This document shows, in pieces, positions 27,167-36,744 of a stretch of 64,000 nucleotides of DNA. The stretch is taken from NCBI RefSeq assembly GCF_900107595.1, contig NZ_FNQF01000003.1, positions 62,001-126,000 of the forward strand, read 5' to 3'. Origin of the DNA: Psychroflexus halocasei. Its GTDB lineage: Bacteria > Bacteroidota > Bacteroidia > Flavobacteriales > Flavobacteriaceae. The first letter of the stretch is position 1. Each line of letters starts with the position of its first letter. The position numbers and the translations under genes were made by a program. The notes beneath the pieces were generated by a model. It did no database searches. It was given only the letters and a program-made list of their open reading frames with translations, and had not been told where the DNA came from.

Positions 27167-27742
27167 ATGACAGAAAAACAAAAAATGCTAAACGGTGAAG
27201 ATTTTGATTCTAGAGATTCTGAATTGCTAAAAATGTATCATCAATCACGAAGGTTATTAAAAGAATACAATCAACTTGATTCTAAGTTACTTCAAGAAAG
27301 AAATGAAATACTCAATAAGCTTTTAGCACAAAACAGCAGTGGAGTTTGGATTGAAGCGCCTTTTTATTGTGAGTATGGTGAAAATATAAGTATAGGTGAA
27401 AATACATTTATTAACTCAAATTGTATTTTTTCAGATAATAATAAAATTAGTATTGGTAAAAACGTTCTGATTGCGCCTCATGTTCAAATTTACACAGCAC
27501 AACATCCGTTAAATGCAGAGAGAAGAATCATAAAAGATCATATGCAAACAAAATATATCACCTCTGCAAAACCAGTATCTATCGGTGATCATGTGTGGAT
27601 TGGTGGTGGCGCAATTATTTTACCAGGTGTCACTATTGGAAGCAATACAACAATTGGTGCTGGTAGCATCGTCACAAAAGATATACCCAATGATGTTTTA
27701 GCTTTTGGAAATCCATGTAGCATCCAAAAAAAACTAAAGTAA
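27167..27742 (+). CDS. maltose/galactoside O-acetyltransferase family (hexapeptide repeat)
   Basis: The product has 191 residues. The N-terminal maltose acetyltransferase helical cap (EKQKMLNGEDFDSRDSELL, about residues 3-21) is followed by a left-handed beta-helix with hexapeptide repeats (IGENTFINSNCIF, IGKNVLIAPHVQIYTAQHPL, IGDHVWIGGGAIILPGVTIG). The catalytic His lies in YTAQHPL. These enzymes acetylate sugar hydroxyls with acetyl-CoA as a homotrimer; the sugar here is unknown. It is monocistronic, with terminators on both sides. Confidence 0.9.
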   Translation: MTEKQKMLNGEDFDSRDSELLKMYHQSRRLLKEYNQLDSKLLQERNEILNKLLAQNSSGVWIEAPFYCEYGENISIGENTFINSNCIFSDNNKISIGKNVLIAPHVQIYTAQHPLNAERRIIKDHMQTKYITSAKPVSIGDHVWIGGGAIILPGVTIGSNTTIGAGSIVTKDIPNDVLAFGNPCSIQKKLK

Positions 27743-27774
27743 AAAGCTCAGTAAAAATATATTTCTGAGCTTTT
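27742..27774 (+). terminator. rho-independent terminator between convergent genes
   Basis: AAAAGCTCAG (27742-27751) pairs with CTGAGCTTTT (27765-27774). It begins at the acetyltransferase stop and lies between it and the convergent lyase gene, so it may serve both. Confidence 0.8.
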
Positions 27775-27801
27775 ATTTACAATTGTATTGAAGTTTAAAA
27801 T

Positions 27802-28998
27802 TTAAGACATCACCTCATCAATACAAGATTTCATCATTTGATAAGTACGCTTAATATCAAAATCTAAACCTACAGAAAATCTAACTAAACCTTCTGTAAG
27901 TCCCATTTCTGATTGTTCTTCTGGTGAAATCTCGGAAGATGTTGAGCTTCCTGACGCACTAAATAAGGTTCTATAAAAACCAAGACTAACAGCTAGACTT
28001 CCTAGATTTTTATCCTGCATTTTTTCCATGATCAAATTGGCATTTTCAATTGAGCCAAAGTCAACTGTGAGTAATCCGCTATAACCAAACTCTTTATTGA
28101 TTTGCGATGACATTAAATCATGAGAAGGATGAGATTCTAAACCTGGATAAACAACTTTTAAACCATCTTTTTCAAATTTTTCAGCTAAATAAAGTGCGTT
28201 TTCGCTGTGCTTTTCCATACGAATTGGCAAAGTGCGTAAATTCTTTAAAACTGAAGCCGAACGTAAACTGTCTAAAGTTTGACCGAGCAGCATTGCTGCG
28301 CCATTATTCACATCTTTTAAACTATTAACAAAATCTAAAGTTCCGCAAACAGCACCACCAACGGTATCTGACGAGCCATTGATGAATTTAGTTAAGCTAT
28401 AAACAACCACATCCGCACCAAAATCAGTTGGCGTAATCACAAGTGGTGTAAAAGTATTATCAACAACAAAAGTCAAGTTGTTTTCAGTTGCTATTTTCTT
28501 TAAGGCTTCTAAATCAGCAGTTTCCAAAAGTGGGTTACTCACTGCTTCACAATAAAGTAATTTAGTTTCTGGTTTGATCGCTGCCTTCACACTTTTCAAA
28601 TCCGTGATATCTACAAAATTTGTCTTGATATGAAAATCAGGTAGAAAATTTTTCATAAAAGCATAGCTTCCTCCGTAAATTGTACGGCTAGAAATGATAT
28701 GGTCATCTGCTTTACACAATTGTAAAATCACAGACGTGATAGCACCCATTCCTGAAGCAAAAACCTGAGCTGCTTCTGTGTTTTCCATCGCTGATAAGGC
28801 TTCACAAAGCTGATTTGTACTCGGCGAAGAATGACGAGAATACAAAAAGGCATCTAACTTTTCACCTGCAAAAGTATCGGCCATGTCTTGTGCTTTCTTA
28901 AAAGTATAAGTTGAGCTATCTGAAATTGCTGGATTGATTCCGCCGTGTGCATCAGTATAATGGACATCTTGAATGGCGTTCGCTGGATTATGTTTCAT
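27802..28998 (-). CDS. Cys/Met metabolism PLP-dependent lyase (methionine gamma-lyase-like)
   Basis: The product has 398 residues from ATG 28998; the frame runs eight codons further but that start is less natural. It has the features of the gamma family of PLP enzymes: YSRHSSPSTNQLCEALSAME, FASGMGAITSVI, the pyridoxal-contact SSRTIYGGSY region, VVDNTFTPL, and VYSLTKFINGSSD with the PLP-binding lysine. The C-terminal block is EGLVRFSVGLD. Methionine gamma-lyase, cystathionine lyase or a related activity fits; sequence alone does not decide. It diverges from an Lrp-type regulator gene, a common arrangement for amino acid lyases. Confidence 0.87.
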   Translation of the reverse strand: MKHNPANAIQDVHYTDAHGGINPAISDSSTYTFKKAQDMADTFAGEKLDAFLYSRHSSPSTNQLCEALSAMENTEAAQVFASGMGAITSVILQLCKADDHIISSRTIYGGSYAFMKNFLPDFHIKTNFVDITDLKSVKAAIKPETKLLYCEAVSNPLLETADLEALKKIATENNLTFVVDNTFTPLVITPTDFGADVVVYSLTKFINGSSDTVGGAVCGTLDFVNSLKDVNNGAAMLLGQTLDSLRSASVLKNLRTLPIRMEKHSENALYLAEKFEKDGLKVVYPGLESHPSHDLMSSQINKEFGYSGLLTVDFGSIENANLIMEKMQDKNLGSLAVSLGFYRTLFSASGSSTSSEISPEEQSEMGLTEGLVRFSVGLDFDIKRTYQMMKSCIDEVMS

Positions 28999-29062
28999 TT
29001 TATTATATTTTATTTCAATCAAATATCGATTTAATAAGATATTTTATCAATAGGTATTGTTA

Positions 29063-29085
29063 TATTTAGTTTTTTTATCTAAATA
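29063..29085. promoter_or_regulatory. candidate operator dyad between lyase and Lrp genes
   Basis: TATTTAG (29063-29069) and CTAAATA (29079-29085) form an inverted repeat with a nine-base spacer in the 156-base divergent gap. Lrp-type regulators bind AT-rich dyads, so it is a candidate site. The AT-rich surroundings make chance possible. Confidence 0.35.
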
Positions 29086-29154
29086 AATAAATTAACAAAG
29101 AAAATTAAACACTAATTTTTAATAAATACATATTTATAAAGAAAAATTTTCAGC

Positions 29155-29619
29155 ATGAAAGAACTCGATATTATTGATAAAAAATTACTTAACCTTTTAC
29201 AAGTAAATGCGCGATTGACAACAAAACAATTATCCCTAAAGCTTAACCTCTCTCCCACTGCGGTTTACGAGCGTATTAAAAAATTAGAACGCGATGATTA
29301 CATTTTGAATTACGTGGCGATGGTCAATCCTCAAAAAGTCAAAAAAGATTTTATTGCCTTTGCAATGCTCCAACTTGCTGAGCATTCAGCTAAAAATATC
29401 GCCGATTTTGAAAAAAATATTAAAGAATTACCCGAAGTTGTTGCTTGTTTTCACATCAGTGGTTCCTATGACTATCTTTTAAAAGTTAATTTAGAAGATA
29501 TGAAAGCTTTTAGGAAATTTATGGTCGAAAAATTGACAGAAATTCCACACATCAGCAATACACAAAGTGTGTTTAGCATCCATGAAGTCTTTAATTATAC
29601 GGCTTTGCCTATCAATTGA
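29155..29619 (+). CDS. Lrp/AsnC family transcriptional regulator
   Basis: The 154-residue product has an N-terminal winged helix-turn-helix (IIDKKLLNLLQVNARLTTKQ, then LSPTAVYERIKKLERDDYI, about residues 5-53). It is joined to the ligand-binding RAM/AsnC domain (about 62-140, with VACFHISGSYDYLLKVN). Such proteins sense amino acids and control neighbouring metabolism genes. It is divergent from the Cys/Met lyase, so control of that gene is the natural inference. Confidence 0.92.
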   Translation: MKELDIIDKKLLNLLQVNARLTTKQLSLKLNLSPTAVYERIKKLERDDYILNYVAMVNPQKVKKDFIAFAMLQLAEHSAKNIADFEKNIKELPEVVACFHISGSYDYLLKVNLEDMKAFRKFMVEKLTEIPHISNTQSVFSIHEVFNYTALPIN

Positions 29620-29689
29620 ATAAGTCAAAAAAAAAAGTGATAAGAAAAAATAAAAACTTAACTTCGCAGCCTTAAATTTATCACTTTTT

Positions 29690-31486
29690 ATGGATATTAG
29701 AAATATCGCAATTATAGCCCACGTTGACCACGGTAAAACAACTTTGGTTGACAAAATCATGTATCATTGTCAACTTTTTAGAGATAATGAAAATACTGGA
29801 GATTTAGTTCTTGATAATATTGATCAGGAACGCGAACGTGGGATCACGATTGTTTCAAAAAACGTGTCTGTTCAATACAAAGACACAAAAATAAACTTGA
29901 TTGACACACCTGGTCACGCCGATTTTGGCGGAGAGGTTGAGCGTGTTCTTAACATGGCTGATGGTGTTTTGCTTCTTGTTGATGCTTTTGAAGGCCCAAT
30001 GCCACAAACGCGTTTTGTATTACAAAAAGCAATTGACCTAGGTTTAAAACCTTGTGTCGTTATTAATAAAGTTGATAAACCTAACTGTACGCCAGACGAG
30101 GTACACGAGAAGGTTTTTGACCTCATGTTTGAATTAGGTGCTGAAGAATGGCAACTTGACTTCCCTTCTGTTTATGGTTCTGCCTTAAACAACTGGATGA
30201 GTGAAGACCCTGAGGTGAAAACTGAAAATCTTGAACCTTTGTTGGACATGGTTGTTGAACACGTTCCAGTGCCTAAAGTTCAAGAAGGAACAGTTCAAAT
30301 GCTGATTACTTCTCTTGATTTCTCTTCATATACGGGTCGTATCGCGATTGGTCGTTTGCAAAGAGGAACACTTAAAGAAGGTATGCAAGTTTCTTTGGTC
30401 AAAAGAGATGGCAGCATTACCAAAACTAAAATTAAAGAATTATATACTTTTGAAGGTCTTGGCCGATTAAGAGTTAAGGAGGTTAAAGCTGGAGATATCT
30501 GTGCATTGGTGGGCTTAGAAGGTTTTGAAATTGGTGATACAGTTGCCGATATTGAAAATCCTGAAGCTTTAAAATCAATCACAATTGATGAGCCTACGAT
30601 GAGTATGCTTTTTACAATTAACGATTCTCCATTTTTCGGAAAAGATGGAAAATTTGTGACTTCAAGACATATTAAGGATCGTTTGATGAAAGAGCTTGAG
30701 AAAAACTTAGCTCTACGTGTTGAAGAAACTGATTCTGCAGACAAATTTATCGTTTATGGACGTGGCGTCATGCACTTATCTGTCTTAATCGAAACGATGC
30801 GTCGTGAAGGTTACGAATTACAAATCGGGCAACCACAAGTTATCATCAAAGAAGTTGACGGTGTTAAAAGTGAACCTGTTGAAGAATTAAAAATTGATTT
30901 ACCTGAAGAAGTTTCTGGTAAAGCTGTAGAAATGGTGACCATGCGTAAGGGCGAAATGCTAAGCATGGAAACACGAGGTGAAAGAATGGTCATTGAGTTT
31001 ATTATTCCTTCTCGTGGTATCATTGGTTTAAGAAATCAGTTGTTAACCGCTACTGCCGGAGAGGCAATTATGGCACACCGTTTTAAAGAGTTCCAACCGC
31101 TTAAAGGAGATATTCCTCAAAGATTAAATGGTTCTTTAGTTTCTATGGAAAAAGGAAAAGCAATTCCTTATTCTATTGATAAATTACAAGATCGTGGTAA
31201 GTTTTTTGTTGATCCAGGTGAAGAAATTTATGAAGGACAAGTCATAGGTGAAAACTCTCGTCAAGATGATATCACAGTGAATATTACAAAAACTAAGAAG
31301 CTTTCTAACGTGAGATCTTCTGGTGCTGACGATAAAGCGAAAATAGTTCCTGCAAAGAAATTCTCTTTGGAAGAAGCGCTTGAATATATTCAGAAAGACG
31401 AATATGTAGAAGTGACACCTAACTTTTTACGTTTAAGAAAAATCTACTTAAAAGAAGTTGACCGTAAGCGTCACAAAATCATCTAA
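29690..31486 (+). CDS. typA: translational GTPase TypA/BipA
   Basis: The product has 598 residues, the standard length. The GTPase motifs are complete: AHVDHGKTT (G1, about residues 10-18), RERGITI (G2 region), [12 protein letters not shown] (G3), NKVDKP (G4) and GSALN (G5). Domain II, the EF-G-like domain III/V parts and the TypA-specific C-terminus ([10 protein letters not shown], then [18 protein letters not shown]) follow. TypA binds ribosomes and assists assembly and stress adaptation. The gene stands alone and ends in a strong terminator shared with the convergent permease. Confidence 0.97.
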   Translation: MDIRNIAIIAHVDHGKTTLVDKIMYHCQLFRDNENTGDLVLDNIDQERERGITIVSKNVSVQYKDTKINLIDTPGHADFGGEVERVLNMADGVLLLVDAFEGPMPQTRFVLQKAIDLGLKPCVVINKVDKPNCTPDEVHEKVFDLMFELGAEEWQLDFPSVYGSALNNWMSEDPEVKTENLEPLLDMVVEHVPVPKVQEGTVQMLITSLDFSSYTGRIAIGRLQRGTLKEGMQVSLVKRDGSITKTKIKELYTFEGLGRLRVKEVKAGDICALVGLEGFEIGDTVADIENPEALKSITIDEPTMSMLFTINDSPFFGKDGKFVTSRHIKDRLMKELEKNLALRVEETDSADKFIVYGRGVMHLSVLIETMRREGYELQIGQPQVIIKEVDGVKSEPVEELKIDLPEEVSGKAVEMVTMRKGEMLSMETRGERMVIEFIIPSRGIIGLRNQLLTATAGEAIMAHRFKEFQPLKGDIPQRLNGSLVSMEKGKAIPYSIDKLQDRGKFFVDPGEEIYEGQVIGENSRQDDITVNITKTKKLSNVRSSGADDKAKIVPAKKFSLEEALEYIQKDEYVEVTPNFLRLRKIYLKEVDRKRHKII

Positions 31487-31511
31487 TTCATAAGATGTTT
31501 TTATAAAATTC

Positions 31512-31548
31512 AAAAAGCACATTTCATCAATTGGAATGTGCTTTTTTT
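31512..31548. terminator. bidirectional terminator between typA and permease gene
   Basis: AAAAAGCACATTTC (31512-31525) pairs, with one G-T, to GGAATGTGCTTTTT (from 31533), followed by further T. The stop codon of the convergent permease gene touches its edge at 31547. Confidence 0.85.
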
Positions 31549-32767
31549 ATAGTGCTATTTTTAGTATCATCCCTCCCAAAAGCCAAACATAGCTTATAAT
31601 AGCTAAATATTTTAAAAGCTTTTCGCTTAAAGAACTTTTGGAAGACATGCTGTGATTATGTCCTTCATTTTTAGATTTAAAAAAACCTATATAAATTAAT
31701 AAACCTGAAATAAGGAAGAAAATAATATTCATATAAAAAGTGTAATCCAACTTAAAGTAAGTTTGATCAATAATACTTTTTTCAGGTTGAGATGGTAAAG
31801 CATCAAAAAAATTGAATCCATAATGCAATAAAATTGAACTCACTATTAAAGATACAAAAAGCAGAAATAAAATAAAAAATGACATTTTCCATCCGTAATA
31901 TTTTGCATTAATTCTCAACACAGGAAACACGACCAAGTCACTAAATATAAAAGCAAAGACTCCTGCAAAACTAACACCATTATCAAAAAGCAAAGCGGCC
32001 AATGGAATATTACCCATAGAACCTATAAATGTAATAAAGGCTGCGATAGGACCAATAATTGTATGTGCTAATAAAGTTAAAAAATCATAAGAGCTTTGCT
32101 CTGAACCTGAATTAATAAAAAGAGTTTCAAAAAAAGAAGTCGGCACAAATGCTGCAATAATCCCGGCTATAGTAAAACCTATTGTGACATCTTTCCATAC
32201 CATTTTCCACTCCATCCCATATTTTCTACCAACCTTTTTCCAACTTTCAGAAGATTTTATTTTCTTTTTAAAAGATGTTGTTTCTCCATCATGCGAGCTA
32301 TCTTTATCATCTAATTTTTTTCTAGCATTTTCAATGAGCTTTTTTGGCTTTAAAATTTTAATCAAAAACCAACTGACAAGAATTAATAAAATACCTCCGA
32401 TATATTCGCCAACCACAAATTGCCATCCTAAAAATATTGAAATCACAATTCCGAGTTCTATCACTAAGTTTGTTGACGACAGTAAAAATGCAATCGAAGA
32501 TGAAAAGCTAGCACCTTTCTTAAATAAAGATTTTGTGGTTGATAATGCTGAAAAGCTGCACGAACTACTGATAAAACCAAAAAAAGTACCAAGCAACATA
32601 CTTTTCCCTTTAGCATCACCCATTGTTTTTTGCATACGCTTTTCGGTAACGAAAATTTGAATCATCGCACTGATAGCATAACCCAAAATAAAAGCCCACA
32701 AAGCCATCCAGAAAAAACCTAAACTAATGTAGGCGGATTCAGCCCATTTTTCAAAAAATTCTGACAT
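31547..32767 (-). CDS. permease of the DUF318/YraQ (ArsP-like) family
   Basis: The product has 406 residues with about eight to ten transmembrane segments in two related halves separated by a charged cytoplasmic loop (about residues 138-185). The first half has FFGFISSSCSFSALS with a conserved Cys. The second has FITFIGSMGNIPLAALLF and VSFAGVFAFIFSDLVVFPVL. The family includes ArsP, an exporter of trivalent organoarsenicals, but most members are uncharacterised and no ars gene adjoins. The substrate is therefore open. Confidence 0.82.
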   Translation of the reverse strand: MSEFFEKWAESAYISLGFFWMALWAFILGYAISAMIQIFVTEKRMQKTMGDAKGKSMLLGTFFGFISSSCSFSALSTTKSLFKKGASFSSSIAFLLSSTNLVIELGIVISIFLGWQFVVGEYIGGILLILVSWFLIKILKPKKLIENARKKLDDKDSSHDGETTSFKKKIKSSESWKKVGRKYGMEWKMVWKDVTIGFTIAGIIAAFVPTSFFETLFINSGSEQSSYDFLTLLAHTIIGPIAAFITFIGSMGNIPLAALLFDNGVSFAGVFAFIFSDLVVFPVLRINAKYYGWKMSFFILFLLFVSLIVSSILLHYGFNFFDALPSQPEKSIIDQTYFKLDYTFYMNIIFFLISGLLIYIGFFKSKNEGHNHSMSSKSSLSEKLLKYLAIISYVWLLGGMILKIAL

Positions 32768-32803
32768 CTTAAATTTATTGATTCATAAATTTAAAAAAAA
32801 TCT

Positions 32804-34240
32804 CTAAATCACCCAAGATAACTTTTTAGATGTCAGCCGATTCAACATACCTTGAAAAATAAAGGCGTGAAATGGCAAAACAGAATACCAATACAAGCGT
32901 CCCATAACTCCAATAGGTCTGAAAGTTGCAGTTTGCACCAATTTATCTTTTTCTAATTTAAATTCAAGCCAAGCTTCTCCTGGTAATTTCATTTCAGCAT
33001 ATAATAATAAACGACCTTCCTGTCTATCTGCATAAAGTACACGCCAAAAATCTAAAGAATCTCCAACATCAATTCTATGAAGGTTTGTTCGACCACGACG
33101 CAAACCAACACCTCCTAAAAACTTATCCATTACACCTCTAATTTTCCATAGAAAAGTAGCGTAATACCAACCCGTTTCTCCACCGATACTCCATATTTTT
33201 TCCAAACATATTTCACGACTTGCAAATTCTTTAGATCTTTTATCTTTAAAACAACCATAGTCTGGAACTTTGATAAACTCTGAAGCATTCACTGGAAAGT
33301 TACTACTGACAGAAGCATCTTTCCAACTCGATAAAATTTCATTGCTCTCTATTTTCTGAAAAGCTTTCTTCAAGGCTTCAGAATAAGTAATGGGTTCAAT
33401 ATCTAAAATTTTGTTTATTTCATTATTTGAACAGACCACTTCAACCTTCATACTATCGACAAGTGATGAAGCCAATTTATAAGTTGTAGAAGTTACGAAA
33501 TATAACCAATATGATGATAATTTTGGCGTCATCACAGGAACGGTATATATTTTACGTCCCAGATTTCTTGCATCTGAAAAACCAAGAAGCATTTCTTTAT
33601 AAGTTAAAATGTCTGGACCTCCGATATCAAAATGTTGATTAAAGGTTTTTTCATTCATCAAAGTTTCAGTCAAAAAAATCATAACATCAGAAATCCCGAT
33701 GGGCTGGCATCTCGTATTAAGCCATTTTGGAGCAATCATCACTGGTAGTTTTTCAACTAAATCACGAATAATTTCAAAAGAAGCGCTCCCAGAACCAATA
33801 ATAATTCCAGCACGAAGACTTGTAAAATTATAATTTCCTTCTGAAAGTTTATTTTCAACATTTAAACGAGACTCTAAATGCTTTGATAGATTGTTTTCGT
33901 TAACAATCCCACTGAGGTAAATAACATGCTGTACATTGGTTTTTTCAACAGCATTTCTGAAATTAATCGCACAGTCTTCTTCCATTTTCTGGTAATCTGC
34001 AGAAGTTGACATGCTATGCACAAGATAATATGCGGCGTCAATATCTTGAGGAATTTTATCTAAAGAATCTTCATCTAATAAATCTACTTGAATAACAGAA
34101 ACATTGTCCTTAATCGATTGCGGCGGATTAAAACGATGCGGATCGCGAACGCAGCAAACCATTTGATGACCTTGTCCTGCCAAAATTGGTAAAATTCTTT
34201 TGCCAATATATCCAGTAGCGCCAGTAAGAAGTATTTTCAT
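32804..34240 (-). CDS. NAD(P)-binding SDR protein with C-terminal DUF2867
   Basis: The product has 478 residues. The Rossmann start is KILLTGATGYIGKRILPILA (about residues 2-21), followed by YYLVHSMST and VIYLSGIVN typical of atypical short-chain dehydrogenases of the complex I NDUFA9-like/YbjT type. From about residue 330 there is a DUF2867 (SRPBCC-like) domain with GGETGWYYATFLWKIRG and LRRGRTNLHRIDVGDSLDFW. The two-domain form is common in Bacteroidota; its substrate is unknown. It is cytoplasmic or membrane-associated through the hydrophobic tail PFHAFIFQGML. Confidence 0.85.
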   Translation of the reverse strand: MKILLTGATGYIGKRILPILAGQGHQMVCCVRDPHRFNPPQSIKDNVSVIQVDLLDEDSLDKIPQDIDAAYYLVHSMSTSADYQKMEEDCAINFRNAVEKTNVQHVIYLSGIVNENNLSKHLESRLNVENKLSEGNYNFTSLRAGIIIGSGSASFEIIRDLVEKLPVMIAPKWLNTRCQPIGISDVMIFLTETLMNEKTFNQHFDIGGPDILTYKEMLLGFSDARNLGRKIYTVPVMTPKLSSYWLYFVTSTTYKLASSLVDSMKVEVVCSNNEINKILDIEPITYSEALKKAFQKIESNEILSSWKDASVSSNFPVNASEFIKVPDYGCFKDKRSKEFASREICLEKIWSIGGETGWYYATFLWKIRGVMDKFLGGVGLRRGRTNLHRIDVGDSLDFWRVLYADRQEGRLLLYAEMKLPGEAWLEFKLEKDKLVQTATFRPIGVMGRLYWYSVLPFHAFIFQGMLNRLTSKKLSWVI

Positions 34241-34366
34241 AAATGAAGTAATGCTTAGCTTACAAGTTAATTAAACTAAGTAAATAGAAACATGAATCTC
34301 AATTTTTATTATAAAAATTTTATGAAGCTTTTAAACAAAACAAAAATCGCAAAAAATGAAATCTCT

Positions 34367-35593
34367 TTATCCCATTACATGTGCAAGAGCATCTTTTTCT
34401 CTAAACTTAAACCTGAGTAAGAAAAAACTACTTAGCACAAAGCTAACTAAAATAACAATAGACATTGGCATGAGGTTTTTATCAACAAATAAGCTGATAA
34501 TGTAAGAAGCTATTGCTCCAAATATCATTTTAAAACTTCCTATTAAAGCTGAGGCCCTTCCTGCCTTTTTTATAAATGGATAAAGCGATAATGCTGTGGT
34601 ATTCGGATTTTGAAAACCTAATAAAAACAATATCAAGTAAAGACTTCCAACAGTCACATCAAACCTTTGAGAGGTGTAAGCGTTGACGACTAAAATTGTA
34701 GATAAGAAAATTAAAATGTAACTGATTTTTAAAGTGAGTTCATAAGTTCGAATCCTTTTGAGTAAAAAACGATTTAACTGACTTCCCAGGATAAGTCCTG
34801 AAGCATTAATCCCAAACAAAATCGCAAATTCAGATTCTGTCATTTCATATTTATCCATAAACAAACCAGGTGCTTTTGAAATGTACGCAAACAAAGCTCC
34901 AACTGTTAAGCTTCCTGCCAGGGAAAATGTAAAAAATATTTTATCCTTAAAGATGTCTTTATATTTTATTAAAACATCTTTCACGTTTAATTGTACAGTT
35001 TTATCTGGTGTAAAATAATCAGGTAATAAAAAATAAGTACTGATAAACATTAAACTTGCAATAATGGCTAAGCTTAAAAATATAACTTGCCATGTAAAAT
35101 GAGCAATAATGAATCCGCCCAAAGTCGGTGCTATAATTGGCGCGGCACCCATGATCAACATCAAGAAAGAAATTGCTCTTGCCACTTCTTCAGGTGGAAA
35201 AACATCACGTACAACAGCTTTAGCGGCAACCATGCCAGCTGATGCGCCAATTGCTAAAAACAATCTTGAAATAATTAACCACCATAATGTTGGTGAGTAA
35301 AAACAACTTAAAGCAGAAATTATATAAATCACCAAACCGATGAGTAAAGGTTTTTTACGGCCAAATTTATCCATGATGGGACCGTATGCTAATTGTCCAA
35401 AAGCAATACCGATAAAGTAGCTGGTTAAAGAAAAACCAACCTGTGCTTTTGTTGTTTGAAAATAATCTGCAATGCGATCAAAACTCGGCAAATACATATC
35501 AATTGATAGCGGACCGATTGCAATTAATGTTCCTAAGACTAATAAAATAATTTTTTCTGTGCGCTTGTCTGTAACGCGTTCTGTATTTTGCAT
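34367..35593 (-). CDS. Bcr/CflA family drug-resistance transporter (MFS)
   Basis: From ATG 35593 the product has 408 residues with twelve transmembrane segments. SIDMYLPSFDRIADYF in the first segment and loop, and GPIMDKFGRKKPLLIGLVIY in the loop between segments 2 and 3, mark the major facilitator DHA1 group. FLAIGASAGMVAAKAVVRD marks segment 4 of the Bcr/CflA branch. It likely exports drugs or metabolites by proton antiport. It is divergent from the DUF368 genes. The start used removes twelve residues of a longer frame. Confidence 0.9.
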   Translation of the reverse strand: MQNTERVTDKRTEKIILLVLGTLIAIGPLSIDMYLPSFDRIADYFQTTKAQVGFSLTSYFIGIAFGQLAYGPIMDKFGRKKPLLIGLVIYIISALSCFYSPTLWWLIISRLFLAIGASAGMVAAKAVVRDVFPPEEVARAISFLMLIMGAAPIIAPTLGGFIIAHFTWQVIFLSLAIIASLMFISTYFLLPDYFTPDKTVQLNVKDVLIKYKDIFKDKIFFTFSLAGSLTVGALFAYISKAPGLFMDKYEMTESEFAILFGINASGLILGSQLNRFLLKRIRTYELTLKISYILIFLSTILVVNAYTSQRFDVTVGSLYLILFLLGFQNPNTTALSLYPFIKKAGRASALIGSFKMIFGAIASYIISLFVDKNLMPMSIVILVSFVLSSFFLLRFKFREKDALAHVMG

Positions 35594-35823
35594 TATGCAA
35601 ATTTCTATCAAAATGAAGACAAAAAACATCTTCTCAAGTCAATTAACAATTAATTAATAGCAAGCTTTTAAAAAATTAAATAATAAATATTTAAGAAAAA
35701 TGAATCCTCATTTGACACTTATAATTTTGATTATAAAAAAGTGCATTCCACAAATGATATTTGTAATTTGCGAAGCGTTTTAAGTTTATATCATATACAT
35801 CAAATTTCAATTGAAAATAACGC

Positions 35824-36744
35824 ATGAGTAGAAATTTTAAAGATTATATCGGCATTTCGCTTAAAGGTTTAGCGATGGGAGCTGCAGATGTTATCCCTGG
35901 TGTTTCGGGTGGTACAATAGCTTTTATTACAGGAATTTATGAAGAGCTGATCACAAGCATCGGGAATATAAATTTAGGGCTTTTTAAAACTTTAAAAAAA
36001 GAAGGAATTAAATCCTTCTGGAAAGAACTTAACGGAAATTTTCTGATTTCACTTGCCATAGGTATTGGTATTAGTCTTTTTACATTGATGCGTTTAGCAC
36101 ATTTTCTGATCGAAAATCACCCTATCAAAATTTGGGCTTTTTTCTTTGGTCTCGTTTTAGCTAGCGTTTGGTTTGTCGCCAAACAAGTCACAAAATGGCG
36201 ATTATCAACCTATATTATATTTGCACTCGGTGCCATTATTGCTTTTGGTGTCACGCAATTAACCCCAGCAGGCGGAACAAACAGTCTTTTTTATTTTTTC
36301 TTCTCTGGTGCAATTGCAATTTGCGCCATGATACTTCCTGGTATTTCAGGGGCATTTATCCTCCTGCTTTTAGGCGTTTACAAGGATGCGAGCGAAGCTG
36401 TAAGTCGTTTAGATTTTGAAATTATTTTAATTTTCGCTATCGGCGGTATCACAGGATTATTGGCCTTTTCAAAACTCTTAAAATGGTTGTTTAGCAATTA
36501 TAAAAACATGACTCTCGCTTTGTTAGGTGGTTTTATTCTTGGCTCACTTAATAAAATTTGGCCTTGGAAAGAAGTTTTAAAAACAGAAATTATTGGTGGC
36601 AAAACAAGAATCATTGCTGAACGCTCTGTTCTGCCTACAAATTTTGATGGTGAGAATCACATGATCTTTGCAATCTTCTTATCTATTGTAGGCTTTTTAA
36701 CAATCATTTTATTAGAGAAAATAGGCGATAAAAAAACGAACTAA
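35824..36744 (+). CDS. DUF368 membrane protein, copy 1
   Basis: The product has 306 residues and is polytopic with about eight membrane segments. The family motif GAADVIPGVSGGTIAFITGI (about residues 19-38) is repeated in a half-site further on as MILPGISGAFILLLLGVY. DUF368 proteins have been linked with undecaprenyl-phosphate lipid-carrier recycling (the PopT type). That role is family knowledge, not shown here. It overlaps the next copy by one base. Confidence 0.87.
   Translation: MSRNFKDYIGISLKGLAMGAADVIPGVSGGTIAFITGIYEELITSIGNINLGLFKTLKKEGIKSFWKELNGNFLISLAIGIGISLFTLMRLAHFLIENHPIKIWAFFFGLVLASVWFVAKQVTKWRLSTYIIFALGAIIAFGVTQLTPAGGTNSLFYFFFSGAIAICAMILPGISGAFILLLLGVYKDASEAVSRLDFEIILIFAIGGITGLLAFSKLLKWLFSNYKNMTLALLGGFILGSLNKIWPWKEVLKTEIIGGKTRIIAERSVLPTNFDGENHMIFAIFLSIVGFLTIILLEKIGDKKTN

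Noticed and set aside
30295-30744. Long minus-strand frame inside typA
   Set aside because: It is fully within the conserved typA gene and rich in Ser and Pro in the manner of an antisense shadow.
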